Under the pieces are notes generated by a model. That model had not been told where the DNA came from. It worked only from the letters and a program-made list of their open reading frames with translations, and ran no database searches. Source: Ignavibacteria bacterium UBA2373 (lineage in GTDB: Bacteria; Bacteroidota; Ignavibacteria; Kapaibacteriales; UBA961). Taken from it: a DNA stretch of 30,320 nt. The stretch spans positions 31,107 through 61,426 of the forward strand of contig DDTD01000100.1 in the NCBI GenBank assembly GCA_002344005.1. Reading direction: 5' to 3'. Position 1 is the first letter of the stretch, and each line of letters starts with the position of its first letter. The position numbers and the translations under genes are program-made. Shown piece after piece: positions 15,998-25,831 of this stretch.

Positions 15998-17107
15998 TTA
16001 AAGTTGTGAATAAAGAGAAGAATAAACTTTATTGCCTTTATGGGCAAATTCATCAAAGAAACCGGTGTACCATTGTTGTAATGGAATACCTTTTTGTTTT
16101 GATGCAATAATATCTTTAGCCGAAGAAATACCACCGGTACGAATAATTGTCATTTGTGCATTATCGGGGAGAACTTCCAGAGCATGAGAACAAAGATCAA
16201 GTGATGGAACATTAAGCATGGTTCCGCTTGTACCACCACCAAATGTTTGATAAAAATATCGGAAATTTTTTATATCTTTTTTATGTAAATGATTTTCTAA
16301 TTGTTGATATTTAATTGAAGTGTTGCCAATATTTATGCCTGCGAATCCAAGTTCGTGCATAATATGAATAAGTGCGAATAATTGTTCTTTGTCAATATCA
16401 TTAGAGAATTTGAGAAAAATGGGTGTTGTGTGATGCGGTAAAGCTATACAGTGTTTCGCAATATTTTCCAAACGATGTATTAAATCGGGATCGAGAGTTT
16501 TATGATGATGTACAATAGTTTCGGTATTGGGACAACTTTCATTAAGTTCGATAAAATCTACGCCTGCATCATTATAGCGATGAATGCCATCAATGAGTAA
16601 AGGTACCGCTTGTTCGGGTGCCATTCCCGGATCGGCGGACACAGAAATACCGATGGGGAAATTAGTATAGCGTGGTAATTGTGCAATTTTTTTTGCCACG
16701 GCGGCATGTCCTTGATTTGGTAAACCCAACCAATTAGAAGCTGCACCCGAATGTGGATAAGGACAAAAAGGGTGATTTATGCCATTTTTATTATTTCCTT
16801 CACGCGGTAAAGAGGTTGTTGTGCCTGCTAAATATGCACCTGCGCCGAGGGCATAGCATTGTTCATAGCCCTCAGCATTTTTGAACATACCGGCTGCATT
16901 AAAAATAGGAGAGCGAAAAGTCAGAGAACCGCATTGCACAGCCAAAGAGTCAGGAATATCAATATGGTCGAAGTTGGCAGAAAAAAAGGCATCTAAAAAA
17001 TACTTTCTTCCGGTGGAATATAATTGTGTAAACAAATGAGGGGGTAATAAAGACATTAAGGGTCTTCCATAATAATCCGCTCTTGCAATAACTTCACTTC
17101 TTGTCAT
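15998..17107 (-). CDS. pyrD: Dihydroorotate dehydrogenase-family flavoprotein
   Basis: Oxidises dihydroorotate to orotate in pyrimidine synthesis, using FMN. The 369 residues contain the TIM-barrel landmarks: SPIFNAAGMFKNAEGYEQ (67-83), NWLGLPNQG (125-133), IELNESCPN (186-194) and RTGGISSAKD (FMN phosphate site near 325). The active-site loop carries Cys192, the catalytic base of class 1 enzymes, whereas class 2 enzymes have Ser. Yet there is a helical N-terminal extension of about 50 residues, as in class 2. The class, and so the electron acceptor, is therefore uncertain. The gene starts 7 bases after DUF486 and is followed 11 bases later by the metallohydrolase. Confidence 0.85.
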   Translation of the reverse strand: MTRSEVIARADYYGRPLMSLLPPHLFTQLYSTGRKYFLDAFFSANFDHIDIPDSLAVQCGSLTFRSPIFNAAGMFKNAEGYEQCYALGAGAYLAGTTTSLPREGNNKNGINHPFCPYPHSGAASNWLGLPNQGHAAVAKKIAQLPRYTNFPIGISVSADPGMAPEQAVPLLIDGIHRYNDAGVDFIELNESCPNTETIVHHHKTLDPDLIHRLENIAKHCIALPHHTTPIFLKFSNDIDKEQLFALIHIMHELGFAGINIGNTSIKYQQLENHLHKKDIKNFRYFYQTFGGGTSGTMLNVPSLDLCSHALEVLPDNAQMTIIRTGGISSAKDIIASKQKGIPLQQWYTGFFDEFAHKGNKVYSSLYSQL

Positions 17108-17114
17108 TGAACAA

Positions 17115-17486
17115 TTATTTTTTGAAAAGAAAATAGACAGCTAAAATCAGACAAATAAATCCTGCCACATGATTCCATTTGAATTGTTCATTTTTGAAAA
17201 CAAGCAATGTAAATACCGTAAATACCATCAAAGATATAATTTCTTGTATGACACGTAATTCAACCAGATCGAAAGGTCCGCCATTTGCTTTAAAGCCGAT
17301 TCTGTTCGCAGGTACTTGAAAACAATACTCAACAAAAGCCATGCCCCATGAAATGAGGATAATAGAAAACAGCCCTAAGTTTTGTGACCATTCCATATCT
17401 TTAAATTTGAGATGCCCATACCATGCGATAGTCATAAAGACATTAGACAAAATGAGCAGTATCAATGTTTGTAACACTTGATTCAT
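17115..17486 (-). CDS. DUF486/DMT-like small membrane protein
   Basis: 123 residues and four hydrophobic segments. The sequence ILLILSNVFMTIAWYGHLKF, then WGMAFVEYCFQVPANRIG and FDLVELRVIQEIISLMVFTVF, is diagnostic of the DUF486 family, small relatives of the drug/metabolite transporters. The function is unknown. The frame opens with a TTG at 17498, but the ATG at 17486 is a better start because it leads directly to the usual N-terminus (MNQVLQTLILL). It sits between the squalene/phytoene synthase gene (29 bases) and pyrD (7 bases), on the same strand. Confidence 0.88.
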   Translation of the reverse strand: MNQVLQTLILLILSNVFMTIAWYGHLKFKDMEWSQNLGLFSIILISWGMAFVEYCFQVPANRIGFKANGGPFDLVELRVIQEIISLMVFTVFTLLVFKNEQFKWNHVAGFICLILAVYFLFKK

Positions 17487-17515
17487 AACCGAAAACAAAA
17501 TAGTGCGAGTGTCAT

Positions 17516-18481
17516 TTAGGTTTTTGCAAAATTACGAAGAAAAGCCCTTGGCACTGCAAGGAGTTTTTCACTTAAAGAAAGCGAAGCTCTTTTGGTGAAC
17601 ACATCATAGTCGTTTTGTCGAATCTTATAAAGTATCCTTCGGTAATTGGTGCTCATCAGTTGCACGGTCATTCTGCTATCGGCGGTAAGGTAGGGGATGC
17701 CTTTGTCAGCACTTTGATAGTATGATAATGCACGTTGAATATTGAATTCCAGATACTCTTTGAACTGAGGTGAGCATTGTTGATTGAAAAAATCCTGTTC
17801 AGTGAGATTATAGCGTGAGTATTCATCCGAAGGAAGGTATATACGGTCTTTGTGCAAATCTTCGCCTATATCACGACAAATATTAGTTAATTGCATGGCA
17901 ATGCCCAAGTCTATGGCATGTTTGAGGGCATCCGGGTGAGAGTAACCGAATATTTCGCTTGTCATGAGTCCTACGACAGAAGCGACTTTATAGCAGTAAT
18001 TATACAATTCATCAAATGTGGTGAAGCGATTAACAACAGTGTCCATCACTACTCCTTCTATGAGTTGTGATGGCAATTCTCTCGGGATATGAAAACGACG
18101 TAATGTATCAGCCCATGCTATAATAATAGGATTATTGCTTTGTAATTCATCACAAAAAATAGAACTGCAATTCTCGTAAAAAATCGGAGAAATATGCTGA
18201 TTATCATAGATAAAATTGAGTGCATTATTCCATTGTTGCAGCACCCAGATTCCTTTGGTTTTTGCTTGTTCTTCAGGCACTTCATCAATCAAATCATCAA
18301 CGAAACGACAAAAGCCATAAACAGCATAACAAGCTCTTCGTTTTTCAATTGGTAAAAAGTGTGACGCAAAATAAAATGTTTTAGCAAAAGTACGCGTAAT
18401 ATCTGTTACATGTGTATATGCCGCCGACACGGCATCGTCCTGTGAGCCGGTTGATTGCTGCAGCTTAGGTATTGAACTCAT
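17516..18481 (-). CDS. Squalene/phytoene synthase family protein
   Basis: 321 residues. Condenses two prenyl diphosphates head to head, giving phytoene, squalene or a related product; the enzyme works at the membrane surface. Both aspartate motifs that bind Mg2+-diphosphate are present: DDLID (62-66) and the QLTNICRDIGEDLHKDRIYLP segment (197-217, with Asp204 and Asp208). TFAKTFYFAS (31-40) and YCYKVASVVGLM (162-173) are also typical. A ribosome-binding site (AGGGGA) sits just upstream of the ATG. No phytoene desaturase, cyclase or hopanoid gene is nearby, so phytoene (CrtB), hydroxysqualene (HpnD) or squalene cannot be chosen. Confidence 0.92.
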   Translation of the reverse strand: MSSIPKLQQSTGSQDDAVSAAYTHVTDITRTFAKTFYFASHFLPIEKRRACYAVYGFCRFVDDLIDEVPEEQAKTKGIWVLQQWNNALNFIYDNQHISPIFYENCSSIFCDELQSNNPIIIAWADTLRRFHIPRELPSQLIEGVVMDTVVNRFTTFDELYNYCYKVASVVGLMTSEIFGYSHPDALKHAIDLGIAMQLTNICRDIGEDLHKDRIYLPSDEYSRYNLTEQDFFNQQCSPQFKEYLEFNIQRALSYYQSADKGIPYLTADSRMTVQLMSTNYRRILYKIRQNDYDVFTKRASLSLSEKLLAVPRAFLRNFAKT

Positions 18482-18579
18482 CTCATTCCCCTGAATAATG
18501 ATAGTTGTGAGTTAAACAATTAATTTTTGCAAGTGAAAAAGTAATCTGTAATAAAAATCTATAATGTGCAATGAACGTA

Positions 18580-21500
18580 TTATCTTCCTCCCGCTATTGA
18601 TAAGCGAATTTCTACGCCTGCTTGAGTAGTTGAAAAACCGGGAGTTGCTGCTCCTTCATTAATTGTTGTTTCATAGCGGAAAAATGCTCTTGCCGTTAAT
18701 CGTTGACTAACAGTATAGCGAGCACTCGGTTCAATAATTATCTGTGTGTCGCCATTTAATTTTTGCCCCTCAGCATTATTAAGATTCAATAAGTCAAAAG
18801 TAGATCGCAAGTTTCTTTTATACGATCCAGTGAATAAAAATTCCATGTCATTGTTAAATTCTATGCCAAGGAAATTAAATACAAAAGAACGTTTCATATA
18901 TGAACCCGTTATTTGTAGCTCTTGCGATTGGGTACTTGCTACGGTTGAATTTTGCGCTTGTAAGTTAAAATCAGTTTGTGTACGATATTGAATATTTCCT
19001 GTTAAAAGCCCTTTTAATTTTTTTTCATCAAAGGTGAATGTTAAACCAATGAGCGGTTGGAAACCCATCTGAACGGTTTGACCTTGGGTAAGTCGTCCAT
19101 TGTCATTTATTAAAGCATTTTCTTGATATGTACTTTGATAACGATGTTCAAGTGAGATACGTGTTGCTATACCCTTAAATGGCGGAATTTTTTCAATACC
19201 ATCCCAGCGTAAATTCCAGTTAACACTTGGCAATATTTGTTTTAATTTACCCGGCATAAATCGTAATGCTTCTAATCCTTCTTGAAATGCTTCAGAGAGT
19301 GCATTTAATCGTTGTTGATTCACTTGTGCAGAGTCTGATGATTGAATTGTTGCAATTTTCTCTTGATAAAGAGCAATAACATTTTCGATTGTATTATCGA
19401 ATGGAGCAAAGAAAAGAAACTTAGGTAATCGTAAAAAGGTACGACTATAGGTTTCTGTAATTACAACATTACGATATGTTGGAATGCCTTGTGCGTCGGT
19501 TTCTACAAGACGATTGCGGTTAAAAGCAAATTCAGACCGCCAATTCAGATCTAAGGTTGCGCCTTGCCATAGAGGGCGAGATGTACGCATTTCGATTGTT
19601 GAACGCTGAGAAAAATTCTCTTGTAAAGCCGCATTCGGCGGACGTAATCCGGGGAATGTTTCAAAACGGAAAAAGGGAAATGCGCTTGAGCCGCGAATAT
19701 TAAATCCGCCATGAGGACTTTCCACTAAGCCAAGTTGATATGCCATTGACGGACCGTGGGAATCGCTGTAAGGTAAAAATGTGACGCCGCGCCAAAAATT
19801 TGTGAGTCCTGTACTTCCAAAAACTCCCGGAGTAATCGATGAATTTTGTTGTGTAAAATTAGGGGTGAGATTTGTCCAATCGAAAAATATTGTTTTCAAT
19901 ACTTTACCGATGCCTCTGAATAAACCGCCTGATGAATCTTTTGGGTTAAACCATTTATCCGACATGGATTTTAACTGTAGTGTCGAATTAAAAGTAATTC
20001 TGTTTTGCCAACTTGCTTGTTTAACAATATCTGCCAAATTGGGATCCGGCTGTAATGGGTCGCGCCATGTATAGGTAGTAACAAAAGAAGCTCTGTTGGA
20101 TAAGTAATTATTCAATCCCCATAAATCAGGAATTTTTGGGGTCATATTAATTGTCACGGTTTGAGTGTGACTGTTTGATGTTCCGAAATTTATTATTCCA
20201 TTATTAAAAAATATTTGACGGGAAATGTCCGCGCCATTTCTTTGTTGACCAAATTCATTTAATTCAAAGGGAGCAAGCGTACTGCCCGTTGTAAAATTAT
20301 AATCAATAATCGGGCTTAATAAACCACCTTCTGTGAGTCGCCAATTCATTTGCGCAGACCGCTCTGCTGAAAATTGCCTTACAACGGGCGACGGAATATC
20401 AAGAAAGCGCGATTGTTCTGTTGTGCGCGCCCTATTCATATTCATACTAAAAGAAATTGTTGTAGGAAGTAAGTTGATTTTAAATCCTTTATACGTTTCT
20501 AATATAGGTATATCCGAAGCCCATGACAAAAGGTTAAAATTAACTTGCGGTAATTGTGGAGCGTATTGACCTGTAAATTGCCATTGCCACCAAAATCGCT
20601 CAGCTACTATTTGGGAGCGTTCAAATTCTTGTGCATAATTATACCCGATTGTTATCTTACCTATAGTTTCTGTGATTAACCAGTGTTTAATCGGCAAACC
20701 AATTTTAACTCCCTGTAATGCAATTTGGTCACGTACTCGGACAGTTTCTGAACGTCTTCTGAAATCTGTGGCTCTGTTCTGTGCTATTTCCTCTGATTCA
20801 CCGGCGTCTAAACTGCGTAATCGTACTGCGTCTGAAGCCGTATTTAAATTGACATCATTTTGTGCAACAAATAATGGAGTTTGTGCCGTTTCCGTATGAG
20901 AGTAAGAAATCGGAATCTTGGTTTGACTCCACGAAGAAGGGAGAAATTTCTCCAATGCTGCCGTAGTTTGAAATGCCCAATTTGTGGATTGAATACGATT
21001 ACCGAAACGCTCTTCTAATCTATGAAAATTAGGATTCGTTTGTTGAAAATTAGCATTGACTGTTGCAAAATCAGCAATTTTAAAATCAAGAGACCCAATT
21101 CCCGCCCAATCTGTTGAACTTTCGGGATCAGTTAATCTTAATTCATTTATCCACATATTTGTGGTTAATTCATTGGGAAAACGTTGAGCCGGATTGGCAA
21201 TACCAAAGCCGATAAATTGAACGCGGGTCAATATAGGATTTCCTTTGATGGCAAATTTTGCCAATGGATCATTGGGAACAGGAAATTCTTGTCTTTCAGT
21301 TTGTTTGGTTTGATCGCGTCTTTCTTTTAATGCAGTGAGTTGTGCTAATTCAATGCCTATGTCTTGCCAACCTCTAATTAATGGGCGACGATATTCATAG
21401 TAATTTCCTGAATCTATTCCGAATCGGAAAATCGCTTCTGCAAGTGGTGTTGCACCGGGAATTGCGACATCGGGCATCGTTTGATCACCGTGCAAAAAGA

Positions 21501-24500
21501 ATTTAATGTTTTTATAGAAAAATATATCCGTTGAACGTAAAATTCTCACTGCCATACGTTCATCATTAAATCGCAAATTTCTCACTCCGACATTTAACGA
21601 TTGTTCATTGAGGAAAACAACCGCTTGCGGATCAGGATTATTTAATTGTTGCGGACGTTGAACCCCGGGAGGCAATGAATAATAATCCGGTGCACCACTA
21701 TTTTCTTCGATATTTACAAATTGCACACTTAAAGTACTATCCGCAGGAGATACACCTTTGATAAATGTATTACTTCTTTGCCATTGTGAACCTGTAAAGC
21801 GCCAATCCGCAATACTTAATTTCACAGCCCCACCTTTAAACCATACACGCACATATTGTATATTGGAAAATAGAGGATTACCGGTAACACGATGTGGACG
21901 ACGTATCGGAATACGGTATAAAAACCAACCTGAGCCTTCTCTACCGGATCCTACAATTTGTGGATTTGTTGCCGGATTCTGATCTAAATTTACTTTATAG
22001 GTGAAATAACTATTATCCAAAGAAATGGTTTGACCATTATTTTGATTGAGTATCTCTCTATCGGGCAATTGCCCACTTTCCGAAAGTCGAGAATTTCCTT
22101 CAAAATTATTATAAAAACGGAAATCAACACCTTGCTGTTCATTTGGTGTTTTGTTGAAGTCAAAGAAATAATCATCCCGTGCAGGGTCAGTCTCTTGATT
22201 AAGCGGAAATGGATATGTATTTTTTTCGACTGTATTATCAACACCATCAATTCCTACGTCTTCACCTATGTCGATTATATTATTCGGAATGGGGTTTTGA
22301 GTTGTAATGCCGTCTTCTGTATTTAATTCTTGATTGGGTATAACATCTTCACTAATTTGTCCTAAATCAATATACATTTCGCCATTGTCTCGACGCTCAT
22401 CCAGACGCATCATTATTTCGATAAAATCAATATTTTCATTATCAAAATTTGTTGTAAAATTTGAGAAGAGTCGCATCATTCCGCCCCAAATTTTCGGTAA
22501 ATTCTGTAGTTTATAATTACCGTGCAAATCGGGATTATCGGCAAAGGTTGGATTCCTAAAATCAAGATAATTCGGATTTTGATTGTAAATACCTCTTTGA
22601 TCAGGTTCAAATTCGATACGCATATCAGACACTACCTGTCCTGCTTGGGCAAATGAGCGATTCGGAAAAGGATCAACAAGAGGTGTTCTGCCGATAAAAT
22701 ACTGATACCAGAATGTACTGCCTCTAAAGTATGATTTTGCCTTTTCGTCGTCAGTAATGTTCATTAATTCAGGGTCATCCGGCATTGAGGCATGAGTCCA
22801 TTGAATAGGGGATAAACCCAAAGAAATATATCGTTGTGCTCCCTCAAAATCATCTAAATATGCTACAGATTGTCCGCCATCGGAAGCAATAGTGGAAATT
22901 CGTTTATTCGGTGTTGGAAGCATGGCGGCAATTTCAGCCCTTGCTACCAACGATGAAGGGGCTTTGGTATCTAAAAACGGTAAAGCGTCAATAACTTTTG
23001 TAACTATCGGTAAATTAAGATTTACATTACCATCAAGTCCAATCATCGAATTTGATACCGGTTCTTCACCTAATCGAATACGATCGAAAAGCAATGCTTG
23101 ATCAAATAACATAAATGTTGAACCTATATTTGCCGTCGCCGATCGTTTTTTGAGCAGTTGATAATCTGCCCTAACTCCTACTAAAGTTCGCGTCGTTGTA
23201 TTAAATGCATCATTTTGTTCATATTCAATGTTTAGATTGGCATTAGGTAACTGTGCTCGCGGATTTGTTAATGTTACAGTTCCGGAATTTGTTTCCACAT
23301 AAAAATCCTGATTCTCGCGTAATTGTTGTCCATCAAGGGTTATACGGACACTTCCGGGAGCTAAATTATATGCACCAAGATTAATTTTATTTGACCCGCC
23401 TTGTTGTGTTGAAGTACCTCTGGCTGTACCACTAATAATAAATCGGTCACGGTTTGTTTGCAATCGTGCCACTTCTATAGTCGTATCATAGACAGCATCA
23501 AAGACAAATCTTTCAGGAAATTGAGCATTGTTTTTTGCTCGGAAATAGTCGCGTAAACCTTTGCGAAAAGGCTCTAAAGAGGGGAATGTCACTTCTCCGC
23601 GAATAGGATCGAAAAATGCAGTTTGTTGGGATTGTTGATTAAACTGTTGATTATTGGGTATGCCACCTGATTGTTGTTGCGCAGGATTAGCTGTTCGCGG
23701 CGGTCCCATATCGAATAAGCCATCAGGAGTTAATTCACCATTATTGTTATTGACTTGGTCAACTCTTAAAACGGTAACCAACTTCTCAGACCAACCGTCA
23801 AGCACATCGGCAGAATCATTGTTTGGGCGCAAATACCAGAAATTGATTCTGGTATCATTGACATCTACATTTGTTTGTCCGATTGAGTAAACATTACGCA
23901 TTTGACGAGACCACAAGGTACGAAAACCGGGTTGCAAATTTCGTCTGTACACCAATTTCATGATAAGGGTATCTTTTTCTTTGCGGTATCGGGTGAGGTT
24001 ACCATACGCTTTATCATCAAGGTCAGAATTCGGATTATCTCCTTCAATCATATACGTCACGGCATACGTTCTTTCGCTTCGCAAATTGTTGACGACTAAA
24101 TGACCTAAATTGGGATCATAGAAATATCGAGAGTTTTCCACTTTAAGGAATTTACCTCTTTCGACTCTGCCATCTTGAATTCTTGAACTTTTTAATGATT
24201 GGGGGTAGGAGTTTATTGCGGGATTACCACTTTTGGGTTGTATAGGATCTATATCTGCAAAGGCGATACCATCCACTGCTTGGACATCAGTGGGGTCTCC
24301 GGTAGATTCCCATACTTCTAATTCTTTGATGCGTAATGATGCAGCACTGAGTGGAATAACAGGAGTGGCGTTTTTGTAATATTCTTCCCATACTCTTTTG
24401 TATGCAGTGTCAACGAAAAAGTGATTTTTTGCATAATCATAAGCACGCAAAGCAAATTGTTGCCGTACCACACCACCCCGAACATTGACAAAACGTCGTT

Positions 24501-25536
24501 CGCCACGACGCTGCGAAGCGACTGTTTTCAAGAAAAGAGGACCGAACTGAAAATCGGAGCGAATACCAAACAGCGCTTGACCACTGCCTATGAGAGTTGA
24601 ATTTGTGGGGAATTGGACATTACCAAGCTCCACACGTTTCACAATATCATCATCTTCACCGGAAAAACCAATATTGAAGCGATTGTTGAGATCGAATTGG
24701 GCACGTGTGTTCCAATCAACCCCTAATCTCAATTTATCACCAATTTGACCGGACACATTGAGGTTAATGTCTTGTTGAAATATAGGACCCGATTGGCTTT
24801 GTCCGAATGCGGAAGCTGTACCGAGATTTTGTGTATCCCATCGCCATCCCGCACGAATTGAAACATCACCGCTTACATTGACGCTCACTTGTGGTTTACC
24901 GAAAATACTAAAGAGCGGGTTATTGGGAAAAGGAATCTTTAGTCCGCTTAAATCGCTTAAGATACCTGCAATATCGCCGGCAGAAAGTGCTTTCTTTAGG
25001 TCATACTGCGTTATAAGTGAATCCCATATTCTATGAATTTGTGCTTGTTTACGCAATTCGATGTACTTGTCAAGGTCATGTCTTTGCGGTGCGGTTACTT
25101 CAACTCCTGAAATTGTTTCTCTGGATCGCAAATACGTAGAACTTGAATCTAAACGCATGAGAACTTCATAACCCGGTGGTAAAGGATTTTTACTGACTCT
25201 TGGTCCTGACATTAAGCCGGTTCCTCGATAAACCGATGGTGGTGTAAAATATACAGACCTATTTGGTTCGAAGTATCGTAATGAGTCTTTTACTTTTGAC
25301 GTATCTGTCTCTGTAAAGCGCAATAAGCGAAGCCCTGCTAAAAAAGCAAGCTTGTGTGTAGATGCGGCGGAAAGTTCTTGCGGCGAGGCATTAAAATCAA
25401 GAGGAAGAAAGTAAAAACGGTTCGCAAAGGGACGAAACATTGAGGTATAGCGAAACTGATGTTTTGCGGCTAAGGTTGGTACCGATGCCGTAACACAGAG
25501 GACGCAAAAGATAATACTTAATCTCGCTTGTTTCAT
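18580..25536 (-). CDS. sprA: SprA, outer-membrane translocon of the type IX secretion system
   Basis: 2318 residues, the size expected for SprA (called Sov in Porphyromonas). In Flavobacterium SprA forms a giant single-chain outer-membrane barrel through which proteins with T9SS sorting domains leave the cell. Seen: a signal peptide (MKQARLSIIFCVLCVTASVPTLAA), a characteristic N-terminal region with VSVNVSGDVSIRAGWRWDTQ and GDKLRLGVDWNTRAQFDLNN (about 220-290), ELGNVQFPTNS, then dozens of predicted beta strands with NxN-rich loops to the end. The N-terminal residue is GTG in the longest frame. The adjoining ATG at 25536 is a better start. The last strands (AGVEIRLSIAGGR) close the barrel. It is the only T9SS component in the window, but two cargo genes lie close by, at 7736 and 10037. 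Confidence 0.95.
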   Translation of the reverse strand: MKQARLSIIFCVLCVTASVPTLAAKHQFRYTSMFRPFANRFYFLPLDFNASPQELSAASTHKLAFLAGLRLLRFTETDTSKVKDSLRYFEPNRSVYFTPPSVYRGTGLMSGPRVSKNPLPPGYEVLMRLDSSSTYLRSRETISGVEVTAPQRHDLDKYIELRKQAQIHRIWDSLITQYDLKKALSAGDIAGILSDLSGLKIPFPNNPLFSIFGKPQVSVNVSGDVSIRAGWRWDTQNLGTASAFGQSQSGPIFQQDINLNVSGQIGDKLRLGVDWNTRAQFDLNNRFNIGFSGEDDDIVKRVELGNVQFPTNSTLIGSGQALFGIRSDFQFGPLFLKTVASQRRGERRFVNVRGGVVRQQFALRAYDYAKNHFFVDTAYKRVWEEYYKNATPVIPLSAASLRIKELEVWESTGDPTDVQAVDGIAFADIDPIQPKSGNPAINSYPQSLKSSRIQDGRVERGKFLKVENSRYFYDPNLGHLVVNNLRSERTYAVTYMIEGDNPNSDLDDKAYGNLTRYRKEKDTLIMKLVYRRNLQPGFRTLWSRQMRNVYSIGQTNVDVNDTRINFWYLRPNNDSADVLDGWSEKLVTVLRVDQVNNNNGELTPDGLFDMGPPRTANPAQQQSGGIPNNQQFNQQSQQTAFFDPIRGEVTFPSLEPFRKGLRDYFRAKNNAQFPERFVFDAVYDTTIEVARLQTNRDRFIISGTARGTSTQQGGSNKINLGAYNLAPGSVRITLDGQQLRENQDFYVETNSGTVTLTNPRAQLPNANLNIEYEQNDAFNTTTRTLVGVRADYQLLKKRSATANIGSTFMLFDQALLFDRIRLGEEPVSNSMIGLDGNVNLNLPIVTKVIDALPFLDTKAPSSLVARAEIAAMLPTPNKRISTIASDGGQSVAYLDDFEGAQRYISLGLSPIQWTHASMPDDPELMNITDDEKAKSYFRGSTFWYQYFIGRTPLVDPFPNRSFAQAGQVVSDMRIEFEPDQRGIYNQNPNYLDFRNPTFADNPDLHGNYKLQNLPKIWGGMMRLFSNFTTNFDNENIDFIEIMMRLDERRDNGEMYIDLGQISEDVIPNQELNTEDGITTQNPIPNNIIDIGEDVGIDGVDNTVEKNTYPFPLNQETDPARDDYFFDFNKTPNEQQGVDFRFYNNFEGNSRLSESGQLPDREILNQNNGQTISLDNSYFTYKVNLDQNPATNPQIVGSGREGSGWFLYRIPIRRPHRVTGNPLFSNIQYVRVWFKGGAVKLSIADWRFTGSQWQRSNTFIKGVSPADSTLSVQFVNIEENSGAPDYYSLPPGVQRPQQLNNPDPQAVVFLNEQSLNVGVRNLRFNDERMAVRILRSTDIFFYKNIKFFLHGDQTMPDVAIPGATPLAEAIFRFGIDSGNYYEYRRPLIRGWQDIGIELAQLTALKERRDQTKQTERQEFPVPNDPLAKFAIKGNPILTRVQFIGFGIANPAQRFPNELTTNMWINELRLTDPESSTDWAGIGSLDFKIADFATVNANFQQTNPNFHRLEERFGNRIQSTNWAFQTTAALEKFLPSSWSQTKIPISYSHTETAQTPLFVAQNDVNLNTASDAVRLRSLDAGESEEIAQNRATDFRRRSETVRVRDQIALQGVKIGLPIKHWLITETIGKITIGYNYAQEFERSQIVAERFWWQWQFTGQYAPQLPQVNFNLLSWASDIPILETYKGFKINLLPTTISFSMNMNRARTTEQSRFLDIPSPVVRQFSAERSAQMNWRLTEGGLLSPIIDYNFTTGSTLAPFELNEFGQQRNGADISRQIFFNNGIINFGTSNSHTQTVTINMTPKIPDLWGLNNYLSNRASFVTTYTWRDPLQPDPNLADIVKQASWQNRITFNSTLQLKSMSDKWFNPKDSSGGLFRGIGKVLKTIFFDWTNLTPNFTQQNSSITPGVFGSTGLTNFWRGVTFLPYSDSHGPSMAYQLGLVESPHGGFNIRGSSAFPFFRFETFPGLRPPNAALQENFSQRSTIEMRTSRPLWQGATLDLNWRSEFAFNRNRLVETDAQGIPTYRNVVITETYSRTFLRLPKFLFFAPFDNTIENVIALYQEKIATIQSSDSAQVNQQRLNALSEAFQEGLEALRFMPGKLKQILPSVNWNLRWDGIEKIPPFKGIATRISLEHRYQSTYQENALINDNGRLTQGQTVQMGFQPLIGLTFTFDEKKLKGLLTGNIQYRTQTDFNLQAQNSTVASTQSQELQITGSYMKRSFVFNFLGIEFNNDMEFLFTGSYKRNLRSTFDLLNLNNAEGQKLNGDTQIIIEPSARYTVSQRLTARAFFRYETTINEGAATPGFSTTQAGVEIRLSIAGGR

Positions 25537-25539
25537 CAC

Positions 25540-25766
25540 TTGTCGTTAGTTGAAAAATAGAAATCAATACACATCCGCCATTAACAATCTCGGCGTGTTA
25601 TGTTGAAAACTTACAAAACTTTTAGGTAACATAAATTGGAAACAAGGTTCGATATGCTCAACCTAATAATGATGAAACGCTGCAAAACTATCGTTTGAAA
25701 CGTTATTAGAAAAAAAAAATTTTTGGAATGCTCGTAAACGAATACTTTTCCATTACAGGCATTATT
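25540..25766. other. Divergent intergenic region between sprA and the GH2-like gene
   Basis: A/T-rich region with no open frame, carrying promoters for both directions. It includes a run of nine or more As followed by Ts (25711-25724). Confidence 0.6.
25683..25690 (-). promoter_or_regulatory. Possible -7 element of sprA
   Basis: Minus-strand TAGTTTTG fits TAnnTTTG, about 147 bases upstream of the sprA ATG. At the correct distance of 19 bases upstream the minus strand reads TTTT instead of TTTG, so it is a three-of-four match at -33. Confidence 0.35.
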
Positions 25767-25797
25767 TTTGCTCGGCACTCCTTTCTCGGTAATTTTG
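25767..25797 (+). promoter_or_regulatory. Bacteroidota-type promoter of the GH2-like gene unit
   Basis: TTTG (25767-25770), exactly 19 bases, then TAATTTTG (25790-25797). This matches TTTG-N19-TAnnTTTG in full. The ATG lies 34 bases after the -7 element, giving a leader of about 25-30 bases. It should drive the four plus-strand genes 25832-30201. Confidence 0.85.
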
Positions 25798-25831
25798 CGA
25801 ATATATCAAGTTACATTTTATTGAAATAATC

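Noticed and set aside
16558..16746. A small open frame inside pyrD on the same strand
   Set aside because: It is an out-of-frame shadow of the enzyme gene.
18746..24506. Many short open frames on either strand inside sprA
   Set aside because: They are antisense or out-of-frame to a clear 2318-residue gene and have no protein-like features of their own.
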